In this document: piece by piece, positions 34,764-46,755 of the stretch
Layout: every line of letters starts with the position of its first letter
How positions within the stretch are numbered: the stretch's first letter is position 1
Origin: Panax quinquefolius
Lineage: Eukaryota; Streptophyta; Magnoliopsida; Apiales; Araliaceae
Assembly: GCA_020205615.1 (NCBI GenBank)
Contig: JAINUW010000459.1
Span: 62,001 to 126,000, forward strand
Direction of reading: 5' to 3'
DNA length: 64,000 bases
Position numbers and translations under genes: made by a program
Notes under the pieces: generated by a model
Told to the model about the DNA's origin: nothing
The model's input: only the letters and a program-made list of their open reading frames with translations
The model's database searches: none

Positions 34764-35876
34764 GGTTACCATCAAGCAAACATCCTGGTTTTGGATCACC
34801 AGATCCCCAGTCATTTCAGGTTTCTAACCCTTCACTACATACAACCTTTCTTTATACCCATCTGCCCCATGAGGGACAAACATACTTTTCAAACCAACAG
34901 CCTGGTTTTGGGAACATCAGATCCTTCGCTCCACTTCATTTCAAACCTTTCACTCAATTCAGGTTATCCTACCAGGGATTAAACCTTTTACACCTGCAAT
35001 TTTATCCCACCAGGGATAAAACTTTTCACACCTATAGTTTGTCCTGTAGAAGGGATCAAACTTTTCACCTACAGTTTTTCCTGAACATGGGATCAAACAT
35101 TTTTGTCTACAATCCGTCCTGTACATGGGACGAACTACATCGACCTGATCTCCCCATACACGGGAGTACGTAGGTAACCATTTTTATGTCCCGGTCGCAA
35201 TAAAAAAAACAAAAACAAAGCAAAAACATTTCCACACCTTTCTACACCCTTTCACATATAGCGTTGAACCTCTTACACCGGGATCGAACTACGCAGACCT
35301 AATCTCCTCTTCAATAGGAGTACATAGGGAGCCATTTATGGTTCGGTCTTACCCCCTACCAAAATATAAAAACTTGTCAACGGTACTGGGATCAAACTTC
35401 AATCCACCACACTTCATCGGCTTCAGACCAAAAGGATGGAACTAACTGATCTCCCCACATAAATGGGAGAATCGGTGACCATCTAAGTTGCTGTTGAATC
35501 CTCAAAGAGAAACACCAATCCATAAGAGATGGAACTACCTGGGCTCCCCCATACAAAGGAGTACCGACGACCATCTATGGTGCAGTCAACCTCAGAGAGG
35601 AATGCCACAATACTCTCCACAGTTACATACAGAAACCAGTCCCAAGACACCAAAGGGTAGGGATATACACATATCAACGATCCATTCTGAAAGATCCTGA
35701 GACATCTTAATATTCACCCATTAAGGATGAGTTCAGATTACATCAAGATCACAAGCCCTGAAGAAATATGCAAATATTAAGTAAGTAACAAGGCATAACT
35801 AAAAGGGAAGTGAATAAACATATATTTCCCTACCATATATAATGTTGTTTGATATATACAATATGTACTATACATG
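34764..35876 (+). repeat. Element D 3' region rich in repeated hairpins
   Basis: No gene is seen. Two hairpin families occur. Between 34960 and 35132, TCC-loop-GGGA hairpins repeat, for example 35000-35021 with nine-base arms. At 35150, 35304, 35451 and 35544, CTCCY-loop-RGGAG hairpins repeat at about 95-155-bp spacing inside a GAACTAC...GAGTAC...AACCAT framework, a motif class usual after Tat pol genes. Region 35600-35876 shows nothing I recognise. Confidence 0.7.
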
Positions 35877-36452
35877 ACAAAATGGCTAAGCTAGTCTGTG
35901 CAGGAAAATACAAGCCTATCTACAAATCAGTGTATATGCGAGCTATCAAGTCTAACATGGCATCTCTCTCCGAAGAAGGAGGTAACACTGTGAGCTCCTG
36001 CCCAAGGGTATCTACATAAGTCAACAAATCCACAGCCAACTACATGGTGACATGGTGCTCATCAATATATGCGCTCATCTCAACAATAATGCCAGTGGTA
36101 AGGGATCTCACTGTAGTACTATCTGTAACGGCTATGTCACGGGCAGATATGACACCATCTCGCTACAAAATGGCTAAGCTAGTCTGTGCAGGAAAATACA
36201 AGCCTATCTACAAATCAGTGTATATGCGAGCTATCAAGTCTAACATGGCATCTCTCTCCGAAGAAGGAGGTAACACTGTGAGCTCCTGCCTAAGGGTATC
36301 TACATAAGTCAACAAATCCACAGCCAACTACATGGTGACATGGTGCTCATCAATATATGCGCTCATCTCAACAATAATGCCAGTGGTAAGGGATCTCACT
36401 GTAGTACTATCTGTAACGGCTATGTCACGGGCAGATATGACACCATCTCGCT
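35877..36452. repeat. Tandem duplication, 2 x 288 bp
   Basis: 35877-36164 and 36165-36452 are nearly identical; the one difference I see is C/T in the block CCTGCCCAAGGG. The three bases aca occur at both junctions. The unit is 96 codons long and lies in the coiled-coil-coding part of the antisense ORF. A MITE-like origin is unlikely since it lacks terminal repeats. Confidence 0.95.
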
Positions 36453-37907
36453 ACACAATCAATTCATCCTTGGATGATCTAGCCTCATCCCGCTTAGCAA
36501 TAACGGTGTCTCTATGAGCTTAAGCATCATCTTTTTTTAATAGAGCGACATCTCTCCCAGCAAGAGCTGTCAACATCAAGGCCCTAGCCTGATCTCTCTC
36601 AAACATCATCAGATGCAGTGCTCTGATTTAAATACTTTGCTGAATGCGGGGTCACAATAGCAATCATACAGGGAGAATCAACAAGAGTTGATAGCAACCT
36701 AACGAATAGCTCCTCCTCTGTGGTAGGAGAATCAATGTCCTCTATGGGCTTTCCACCATCAAAATCAATCCCCGACACTGTGGATACAACTGTAGCCGAT
36801 GTGGTATCTGCCTCCATCCATACAGAATACTCTGTTGAACAGCCTGGATGGCTACTAGAAAACTCAGCTAGCTCACGCTGATCCCAATATGCATACACCC
36901 TAGATCTGTCCTCTGATGACAAATGGCGAGAAACCAAACGCTGACCTAATGCCCCCTCAAAAGGATGGAAGTCCTGAAACTGGTCAAACTATGACATCAC
37001 AGCCAGTGGGTGGTAAGTAGTCATGCCTCTCCAACCAGCCAGAGGGAGATAATCCATGCCAGGTGCATGAGTAATGAAGCTGTAGGGTGAACTGAGCCCT
37101 GTACACTGCAAAATGTCAAACGGATCCCCGATCCCTGCTAAGAACATCGACCAAGATATAGCGTCTATACACTCTGCTGGATGAAAGGAGTAAGACATGG
37201 CTATCTAATGGGAAAAGCAGTACCTATGTCATCGGAAGGTGCCAATCAGTCTCAAGTGTGACATAAACCACATATACAACATGACCGAGCTGCCTATGAA
37301 TACCCTTGCAGGATAGGTATGACAATATGTGGCGGATCTCAATGTCTATGTCACAATCATCGAAACAATGGTATGAACCTTGCTAAGAGCTCTCACTACC
37401 ACGATAACACTAATGTCCATCTCATCCATATACAGTGGCATGTACACATAAGAAACTATACACATCATGAGTACGTCTACTCTGGCCGTACGCCACTGAT
37501 CCTCCGACGTGGTGAAATCCCTTGAGTACCAAGCATAACTAACCATTGAGCCAAATCTATCTATCAGAAAATGCTGGGACACTACATGGCCGAATGTAAT
37601 CTCGTCCTGCACTACTCTACGCCTCATCCCGGTGAGGGTCATGAACTGTTAACTCATATCGCCGATAGCCATCCATGCACAAGGTCAGTACAGTGGCAGC
37701 ACCATCAACCACACATACTCCTCTAAGGTGGGAGTCAACTCCTGGGTTCCAAACCGGAATACCCGCCTCTCCAGTACCCAATGCTCTAGCATACCATCTA
37801 CAAAGTCCACAGGAACCTGGAACATCAGGAGGGTCATGGAATGCTGTAATAGCTGATCATAGGTCACCCTGTCTGGAGGTGACAAACTATCATACCATGA
37901 CCTCAAA
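35877..37907 (-). pseudogene. Element D antisense ORF: Gag-like, C-terminal part
   Basis: Minus-strand coding remnant opposite to D pol. Read from 37907 it has RLRSWYDSLSPPDRVTYDQL, HWVLERRVFRFGTQELTPTLEEY, then VDVLMMCIVSYVYMPLY. The W/F-R-F-G/PT-EEY pattern resembles the N-terminal domain of Gag-like proteins of Tat elements and distantly the plant mobile domain. Further down, 36600-36000 codes for a charged, helix-type stretch with repeated ERDQAR, GRDVALLKK, KRDEARS, likely a coiled coil. Stops and shifts are many (after LMVLPLY, near 37346, within both 288-bp repeats). The 5' part lies across element E at 46329-46450. Retand and Grande, both Tat elements, are known for antisense extra ORFs at this position. 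The protein's function is not known. Confidence 0.6.
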
Positions 37908-37912
37908 CGAGA

Positions 37913-40314
37913 TGTGACGCCCCCAAAATTAGGTATACGCCACCCATCTTGGGTCGCCACTTACATGGTACATAAATTCAAATACAACTTACTAATATAA
38001 CTGCTGGTACAATACGACATATAAAGCGTGAGTTTGAATACAAATATTGTCTACTAGATATTATACAAACTCAAAAGGAGTCCTCATTACAACTATTATC
38101 ACACTATTTCACGTAATAGTGAGGACTACTAATGCTATCCTCTCGGACCATTACTCCGCTCCCCGACTGTCTCCCCGGCTATGTTCTCATTTCAAGAGAA
38201 CGGTGAAAGAAAGGGTGAGCTCAACTAGCCCAAGAAGAAATATTATGACTAAGATAATGCGTAATAAATTATCATTAGCCTTCAAAAGTGTTAAACCGAT
38301 AAAATACAATAGACAAAACAGTTTTAACTGCAATGGAATAAGCAATCCATTAAAAGAGTCAAGTAGAGAATAAAGTCTACTATCTTTTAGGTTTTAAAAG
38401 GTTTTCATCAATTTTATCACGAGACTCAGCATTAATAATAAACCACCACATCTAATCATCCCTCGCATCACTGGCCAAGGATTTTCATCAAATTATCAAT
38501 GGTCATGACTATACCGAATCACCCCCCGGTCATAATCATACCAAAAACTATCCATCATCGCATTATGTGCCACCGAGGACTTTTGTCACATCATTTATAT
38601 CAAGTCATGATTATACCGAATGATCCTCGGTCATAATCATACTAAGTTCATCTATGCACGTAAGCCAAAGATAACATAATATAACATGAGGATGATGACA
38701 ATGACATAGTAATTCAATAAAACAAGTTCAAGAATTATTTAATCCATGAATTATTAACGCCCAAATTGTCAACATGACATCGTTTCAGAGAGTAAAATTC
38801 AATAATGATCGGAAGAATATTTTCATGAAAAGATATCGATGAAACGCAAATATCAAGGATATTCTACTAATTTCATGGAGTATAGAAGTCAAAGTTTTAA
38901 CCAACTGGGTATAATAAAGAATGGAATAACAAAAGAAATCACCATGCATGCAGATTTGATGATAGAAAAGTTATTCCAATGTAATAATAATAACGGAACT
39001 GTGTCGTGAAATTCACAATCATGTGATGTTCCAATGTAATAATAAAGATGGAACTGATCCGGTGTAAAACACATGATAGGATATTCCAACAGAATGATAA
39101 AGACGGAACCCAGTCCGGTGTAAAACACATGCATGTGATGTTCCAATGTAATAATAAAATCTTAACCAGTCCTGTAAAACACATGCATGTGATGTTCCAA
39201 TGTAAGAATATCACCAAGTATAGGTAAATCATGCACAAAGTTATTCCAATGTAATAATAAGCAATGGAATAACATAAGGATTTCACCAAGTATAGGGTAT
39301 GCTGCAGATACAAAGTTATGTATAGGGTATGCCACTTTTTACAAAGTTATTCCAATGTAATAATAGTGAATGGAATAATGTAAGTTCTCTTCAAGAAGAA
39401 AGAATAACACCCCTTACCGTAAAAGAACCGAATATAGAAGTAGTGAAGAAAGTAGTAATACTCTTCTTCTTTCTATAATTTTCTCTATAGCTTCTCTCTA
39501 TAATTTCTCTCTCTAGAGTTTCAATGAATTCGTAAGAAAATAAATGAAGGAATGAGCTTCTATTTATAGGAAAATGGAATGCATAAGAACTAATCCATGA
39601 ACGGTCCAGTATTGATTTACTTTTAATCGACTATCCATATTTAAAGAAAAATCTTTTAAATAAAATATAATATATTCTATTTATATAAAAACATTTTACT
39701 ATGCAAACACTATGCAATACTATGCAAAACACTATGCAAAACACTATGCAACACTATGCATAATAAAATATAATATATTCTATTTATGTAATAACTTTAA
39801 TAAAGTATTCTATTTTATATAAAGATGTTTCGCTTTTATTACGTTAATAATACTTAATAAAACAAAACGTCATTATCGCATTATATAATAATTCATATTA
39901 TTAATCGACAATAATGGAATCAAACCGAGTAACTTCTCACATAAGCATCAATAATTAATACCGGTGTGCTACTATGCAACCACACTTATTATCGTATTTT
40001 TACTACCGAAAGTAGTTCAACAAGAACTACCAGTAAAACTTCCGCCGTTATTTCAATAAAATATTTTTGTCGCTTTTCAATCCGAAAATAATTACATTGT
40101 AGGTCCACCAATGATTGAGTAGTTGTATTTAATATTCCCCGCTAAACCGAATATTCCCCGACCAATCGAATATAATATAACCACTTGCATACTTTGTAAA
40201 ATTTATAAATACTACCCACAACTATAATATTATCTCAAATTCACACCATAATATTATTAAAAAATTATTTTGACAAAATTTAAATCTTTATTGATAAAAA
40301 ACTGGGGTCTCACA
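37913..40314 (-). repeat. Element E 3' LTR
   Basis: 2402 bp from TGTGACGCCCCC (plus) to GGGGTCTCACA. TATA on minus at 39561-39568; donor-like GT at 39417-39416 (ACGGTAAGGG). The hairpin array of TTCCA...TGGAA units spans 38905-39400. Repeated ACTATGCAAAACACTATGC units occur at 39700-39765. Confidence 0.9.
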
Positions 40315-40394
40315 ATCTCCCTCCTTATGAAATTTTCCTCGAAATTAGGGTACGTACCTGGTATGATAAAGAGATGAGAATACCTTGAATACCT

Positions 40395-41460
40395 TTATCA
40401 TTGAAAACATTAAATTCATTTTTGCAATCCGGCCAAAAATATTCATTAACAATTCATCTTTGCACTACAGGCCAAAGATATACAACTGTAAAACCAATAA
40501 TGCTGAGACTCAAATTTTTAATAGTATCACAACCATGAATTATCCATGCACTCATGGCTAAGGATATTCGTGTTTTCAATTACTACCATGATTATACCGA
40601 ATAATCCGTGGTCATAATCATACCAAGTCTATCAATGCACTACTACCAAAGATGACTTTTACCACATCAATGAATTAATATTTCATTCTTTGAGACTCAT
40701 TTCAATAATTAATCCATATCATCGAATCATCCCCGCACTACGTGCCAAGGATATTCATTAGTATCACGACCACAAATTATCCATGCACTACTACCAAAGA
40801 TAATCGTGGTATTCATTAGTATCACGACCACAAATTATCCATGCACTACTACTAGCTTAAAGATAATTGTGTTTTCAATTACTAATTATGATTATACCGA
40901 ATGATCCTCGGTCATAATCATACCAAGTCCATCTATGCACGTAAGCCACGTAGATGACTTTGAACACATCCATGAATTAATATTTCATTCACGAGACTCA
41001 TTTCAATAATTAATCCACATCATCGAATCATCCCCGCACTATGTGCCAAGGATATTCATTAGATCACGACCACAAATTATCCATGCACTACGGCTTAAAG
41101 ATAATTGTGTTTTCAATTACTAAGCTATGATTATACCGAATGATCCTCGGTCATAATCATACCAAGTCCATCTATGCACGTAAGCCACAGATGACTTTGA
41201 ACACATCCATGAATTAATATTTCATTCTTCGAGACTCAATTTCAATAATTAATCCACATCGTCGAATCATCCCCGCACTACAAAGCAAGGATATTCATTA
41301 GTATCACGACCACAAATTATCCATGCACTACTACCAAAGATAATTGTGTTTTCAATTACTGGTTATGATTATACCGAACAATCCTCGGTTATAATCATAC
41401 CAAGTCCATCTATGCTCTATGTGCCACGTAGATGACTTTAAAAAAATATAAACATGAGGA
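40395..41460 (-). repeat. 238-bp tandem repeats inside element E
   Basis: Four units marked by GATTATACCGAA at 40590, 40890, 41129 and 41367 (spacing 300, 239, 238). Each carries CCATCTATGCAC, CATGAATTAATATTTCATTC and CACGACCACAAATTATCCATGC. The first unit has an extra 60-bp internal duplication. Sequence type is B/E/F LTR interior (the CTATGCACTACGGGCC motif region), here amplified within the internal part of E. Confidence 0.85.
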
Positions 41461-42645
41461 TAATGATATAAAGAATCAATCAAATAAGATAAAGGATAAA
41501 TATTAAACATTTATAATATAATTTATCCAGATTCAAGAATATCCCCATGTTATCAATCACTTAATAATCTCATAATCTAATATCATTAATATTATACCAA
41601 TATTTTAATCACTTTAAATTTATAAACAATTTATCTCAATTGTTTACGCTTTTACCATATAATGCATTTCATCATTCAAAATGCCATACTCATAAAATAT
41701 CATCACCAATTATCAAATCCTCATCAAAAAAAATATGCATATATATTCTATATAGGATTTTCTAGCCATAAAATCCTATTTTCAACTTTGTTACTTCACA
41801 TAACATATTTAACTCATATGTTCATAACTAAACTATTTTCATGAAAATACCAAATCAGTCCCAAAATATTTCTTTTCTGGGATTTAGCATAATATAGTCC
41901 CATAATGAAAAATATATTTTCTCGGAATTTTTAAAATTCATTTACTATTTTTAAAAATCAATTTCTAATTAATTCCTTAAGAAATTAGCTACCTCAAGTT
42001 TAACTCCAAAATTCCCAAATCTTGGCAGGACCTTACACATGTTAACGTGAGCTTCTAGTTTAAATTTCATGGTCATCGGAGTTATAGAACTCCGGTTATA
42101 GTTTTTCATAAATCGGAAAAACCTAAATATTGAAATAGTCATAACTTGCTCATTTTAAGTTTAATGAGCTCATTTTTGGACAGGAGATACTTTATACCAT
42201 ATACCTTCATGTCCCAAAAGGCCAGAATTTTTTCTCATAATTTAAGTGGCCGAAACAGCCCCTTAAAGTTTCTGGGCAGTAGCATTTTCGAAATTTACAG
42301 CTTTGGCCTCCTTTGCTAAAAAATCAGTCCACACAAAAATCTACAACACCTTTTCCAGTAATTCCACTTGGATTAGTTAGGTAACTCATAGATCTAACTC
42401 TAGGATTTGACCACATTCAAAAATTCAAAATATAATAGGAGATATGGTCAATTGAATTTCATGTTACGCTTTTCACCAAAATCTGATTTTCAACTCTTTG
42501 TGATTTCAAAGAAACTTTCATGTTTTCACATACCTAACCAACATAACTCATTATAACACTTACTAATACCACGATACCCATGATTTTCATTAGTCCAATG
42601 CTTTTATTATGACTTTCATCATAATCCACGTAAAATGCATCCTTT
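41461..42645 (-). repeat. F-type LTR segment inside element E
   Basis: 41500-41960 parallels 54600-55040 and 59115-59560 of element F (same order of TCTCATAATCTAATAT, CATAAAATGCCA-type, CATAACATATTTAA and GGGATTTAGCATAA blocks). No gene. It lies between the pol end and the RT-deletion join, so it replaced integrase and RNase H sequence. The rest to 42645 resembles nothing else here clearly. Confidence 0.65.
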
Positions 42646-43740
42646 TAGTTGAAGAAATATTTGAGGGTTTAAGAAATGGGTTTTGACATCGGGTCAATAC
42701 AAAATTCGATTTCACGCCTAAGTAGGCTAAGAAGTCTTCAAGAATACGTCAGAAATTTATTAATAATAGAAATATCATTCAAAATCGCGTGACTCTCATC
42801 CAAGACTTGGATAGTACGTCACATTGATACCAATCTGTGACTTCTATCCCTTAACCTAGATAGCACCTCACAATGATACCAATAAACTTGCCATCTTCAT
42901 TCACGATGTCGCCTACTGTAAAGTCCGCTTTGCATTCCACACAAGGAAGTCAACAACGAAAGGATCGGGGCTCTTTACTTATGGCTTGATATGACAATGA
43001 TTGACTTTAGTGGTTTGGTTGCTTTGAATTCGTATAACAGGTTGGTTAGGAATATGAAAGCTAACAACCTTACAAAAAGAATAATGAGTAGTTAACCAAT
43101 TGATTCCTAAAATCACATCAAAGGCAAGTATTTTCAAAGAGATAATATCGACAGGTAACGTGAAAGTGTTTATTTGAAACAACAAGATTAATAAATAGTG
43201 GAGGTAACGAAGGTTCCTACTAACGAAGTTTCAACCAATAAGTCAAAGTTTAACTTCTTCGTAATCAAATTTAAACGTTGAACGCAAGCAAGCGAGATAA
43301 AATAATGGGTAGAACCCCAGATCTTATAAGGTATAGACTTCGCAAGAATTTATAATTAACTAACCTGCTAACTTCGCTCGAGTCACTTGCTTTTTAAGAA
43401 GTCATGAAAAACGCTCTTCATGAAACCACCGACTTTTGTTTTATCCAGATCCGCCTTTGGTGCCACCGTCCCCAAATTTGGACTTGACTTTGGTGCACGA
43501 CAAAATCGAGCTAAATGACCTTTCTTCTTGAAATTTCCACTTCTATTATCTTCGCCATGATTACCAACCAAGTGGTTACCATTCTTGGCATGATAATTTC
43601 TCCCACGATGGTCATCGTTGTTCGATGGTCGCTATCACGCAGATGATTATTATCGTGTTGTTGGTCGTTACCTTTTGGTTGAGCTAACTCATTATCGCTA
43701 CTTCCAATAACCGAGCCCTATTCACAACATCTAAATACAA
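42646..43740 (-). pseudogene. Element E: Gag-protease remnants and RT-deletion join
   Basis: On the minus strand: Gag Asn/Gly-rich region (GNHGEDNRSGNFKKK) fused to a partial second knuckle (KGHLARFC) with the first knuckle lost; protease relic with the ILGINWL block (43185-42979 frame) and a decayed DTGS region near 43330; a 170-bp stretch with GATGAGAGTCAC; then the pre-RT linker joined directly to RNase H sequence AAATATTTCTTCAAC at about 42650-42700. RT is missing. This join has the same breakpoints as that near 30475-30500 in C. Everything is out of frame. Confidence 0.8.
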
Positions 43741-43906
43741 ACACCGCCACAAAACAAGGGTTAATTAACATGCAACATATTATCACTATACTCTAATCGA
43801 CCAATCAAATACCAAATAAACTTAGGTAGGTCATACTAGCGAAGGAATTTCTGAATCTCTCCCTCCTAGTACTATTCTCACATCTTAGCCAGGATCATAT
43901 CCCTAA

Positions 43907-43917
43907 GCTCGATACCA
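43907..43917 (-). other. Primer binding site of element E
   Basis: Minus-strand TGGTATCGAGC, two bases inside the 5' LTR end; one change from the tRNA-Met(i) complement. Confidence 0.75.
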
Positions 43918-43919
43918 AC

Positions 43920-46328
43920 CGTGACGCCCCAAAATTAGGTATACGCCACCCATCTTGGGTCGCCACTTACATGGTACATAAATTCAAATACAACTTACTA
44001 ATATAATCGCCGTGGTACAATACGACATAAAATCGTGAGTTTGAATACAAATATTGTCTACTAGATATTATACAAACTCAAAAGGAGTCCTCATTACAAC
44101 TATTATCACACTATTTCACGTAATAGTGAGGACTACTAATGCTATCCTCCGGACCATTACTCCGCTCCCCGACTCGTCTCGCCTATGTTCTCATTTCTCA
44201 AGAGAATAAAGGAAAGAAAGGGTGAGCTCAACTAGCCCAAGAAGAAATATTATGACTAAGATAATGCGTAATAAATTATCATTAGCCTTCAACAAATGTT
44301 AAACCGATAAAATACAATAGACAAACGCTTTAACTGCAATGAATAAGCAATCCATTAAAAGAGTCAAGTAGAGAATAAAGTCTACTATCTTTTAGGTTTT
44401 AAAAGGTTTTCATCAATTTTTATCACGAGACTCAAATTTTAATAATAAACCACCACATCTAATCATCCTCGCATTCACTGGCCAAGGATTTTCATCAAAT
44501 TATCAATGGTCATGACTATACCGAATCACCCCCGGTCATAATCATACCAAAAACTATCCATCATCGCATTATAAAGCCATCGAGGACTTTTGTCACATCA
44601 TTTATATCAAGTCATGATTATACCGAATGATCCTCGTCATAATCATACTAAGTTCATCTATGCACGTAAGCCAAAGATAACATAATATAACATGAGGATG
44701 ATGACAATGACATAGTAATTCAATAAAACAAGTTCAAGAATTATTTAATCCATGAATTATTAACGCCCAAATTGTCAACATGATCATCGTTTCAGTAGAG
44801 TAAAATTCAATAATGATCGGAAGAATATTTTCATGAAAGATATCGATGAAACGCAAATATCAAGGATATTCTACTAATTTCATGGAGTATAGAAGTCAAA
44901 GTTTTAACCAACCGGGTATAATAAAGAATGGAATAACAAAAGAAATCACCATGCATGCAGATTCTCAGACAGATAAAAGTTATTCCAACAGTAATAATAA
45001 TAACGGAACCAAAGTCGTGAAATTACACCAAGCTGGATGTTCCAATGTAATAATAAAGATGGAACTGATCCGGTGTAAAACACATGATAGGATATTCCAA
45101 CAGAATGATAAAGACGGAACCAGTCCTGTAAAACACACGCATGTGATGTTCCAATGTAATAATAAAATCTTAACTGTGTCCTGTAAAAACAACACATGCA
45201 TGGATGTTCCAATGTAAGAATATCACCAAGTATAGGTAAATCACAGATACAAAAAAGTTATTCCAATGTAATAATAAGCAATGGAATAACATAAGGATTT
45301 CACCAAGTATATAGGTATGCCATGATACAAAAGTTATGTATATAGGGTATGCCACTTTTACAAAAGTTATTCCAATGTAATAATAGTGAATGGAATAATG
45401 TAAGTTCTCTTCAAGAAGAAAGAATAACAACCCTCACCGTAAAAAAGAACCTAATATAGAAGTAGTGAAGTAGCGTAATACTCTTCTTCTTTCTATAATT
45501 TTCTCTATAGCTTCTCTCTATAATTTTCTCTCTGTAGTTTCAATGAATTCGTAAGAAAATAATGAAGGAATGAGCTTCTATTTATAGGAAAATGGAATGC
45601 ATAAGAACTAATCCATGAACGGTCTGTATTGATTTACTTTAATCGACGGTCCATATTTAAAGAAAAATCTTTTAAATAAAATATAATATATTCTATTTAT
45701 ATAAAAACATTTTACTATGCAAACACTATGCAATACTATGCAAAACACTATGTAAAAACACTATGCAACACTATGCATAATAAAATATAATATATTCTAT
45801 TTATAGAATAACTTTAATAAAGTATTCTATTTTATATAAAAGATGTTTCGCTTTTTATTACGTTAATAATAATGAATAAAACAAAACGTCATTATCGCTA
45901 TAATAATTCATATTATTAATCGACAATAATGGAATCAAACCGAGTAACTTCTCACATAAGCATCAATAATTAATACCGTGGCAGCTACTATGCAACCACA
46001 CTTATTATCGTACTTTTACTACCGAAAGTAGTTCAACAAGAACTACCAGTAAAACTTCCGCCGTTATTTCAATAAAATATTTTTGTCGTTTTCAATCCGA
46101 CAATAATTACATTGTGGGTCCACCAATGATTGAGCCGTTGTATTTAATATTCCCCGCTAAACCTAATATTCCCCGACCAATCGAATATAATATAACCACT
46201 TGCATACTTTGTAAAATTTATAAATACTACCCACAACTATAATATTATCTCAAATTCACACCATAATATTATTAAAAAATTATTTTGACAAAATTTAAAT
46301 CTTTATTGATAAAATCTGGGGTCTCACA
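43920..46328 (-). repeat. Element E 5' LTR
   Basis: 2409 bp; its last base pair on the minus strand is changed (CA end to CG: plus strand starts CGTGACG instead of TGTGACG). TATA 45579-45586; donor-like GT at 45437-45436 reads ACGGTGAGG. The acceptor position (43746) reads GTGGCGG and so has lost AG. Confidence 0.9.
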
Positions 46329-46660
46329 CGAGAGGCTACCAATACTGGTGGGGTGTTATCAATGCGGCTAACTATCAAAGAAGACATCTGTGTAGGCCGT
46401 ATCATAAGACCATTCAGGGGTCAATGTTGAATATCTCTGGACATACATATGCATAACATAATACATCATGATAAATAATAGATGGCAATATGATATAGGG
46501 AACGAAAAATAGTACATACATTCCTAAGTACATCATCCTCTAATACATCATCTCTGTACAACCAAAAATACAGGGAAATGGGGCACATACGCCCAACGAC
46601 TAAAAGAGGCCTATCAAAAGATAAAGCTAGAATGGGGCACAGCCACCCAGTATCTAACAA
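46329..46660 (-). pseudogene. Element D antisense ORF: Gag-like, 5' part
   Basis: Bases 46333-46440 read on the minus strand through SRIDNTPPVLVAS and join in frame, across element E, to RLRSWYDSL at 37907. This places the start of the Gag-like ORF here, though no convincing ATG is visible and a stop lies near 46420. The frame 46466-46660 next to it has no recognised domain. Confidence 0.5.
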
Positions 46661-46755
46661 AGGCCTATCAAAAGATATAGCGAGAATACATATCAGAAGA
46701 AGACAATGGAGTCAATGTCTACATCATCAATCCTGTCCACCTGATGTAACTCCTT

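Larger units (their letters stand above)
37913..46328 (-). mobile_element. Element E: deleted B-clan element inserted in D
   Basis: An 8416-bp minus-strand LTR element with perfect cgaga duplications (37908-37912, 46329-46333). The LTRs (2402 and 2409 bp) are shorter than in B and C. The 3.6-kb interior keeps Gag zinc-knuckle and protease relics, the same RT-deletion join as C, then a 2.2-kb block that looks like F-type LTR interior, and the pol end. It interrupts the antisense ORF of D, and the reading frame is continuous when E is removed. Confidence 0.92.

Noticed and set aside
37675..37917. Plus-strand frames at 36044-36517 and 37319-37917
   Set aside because: They are opposite to the antisense ORF of D, which shows the recognisable motifs; two of them are copies of one another through the 288-bp duplication.
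41662..41844. 60-residue plus frame in element E
   Set aside because: AT-rich F-type LTR sequence; not open in the F copies at 54760 and 59270.
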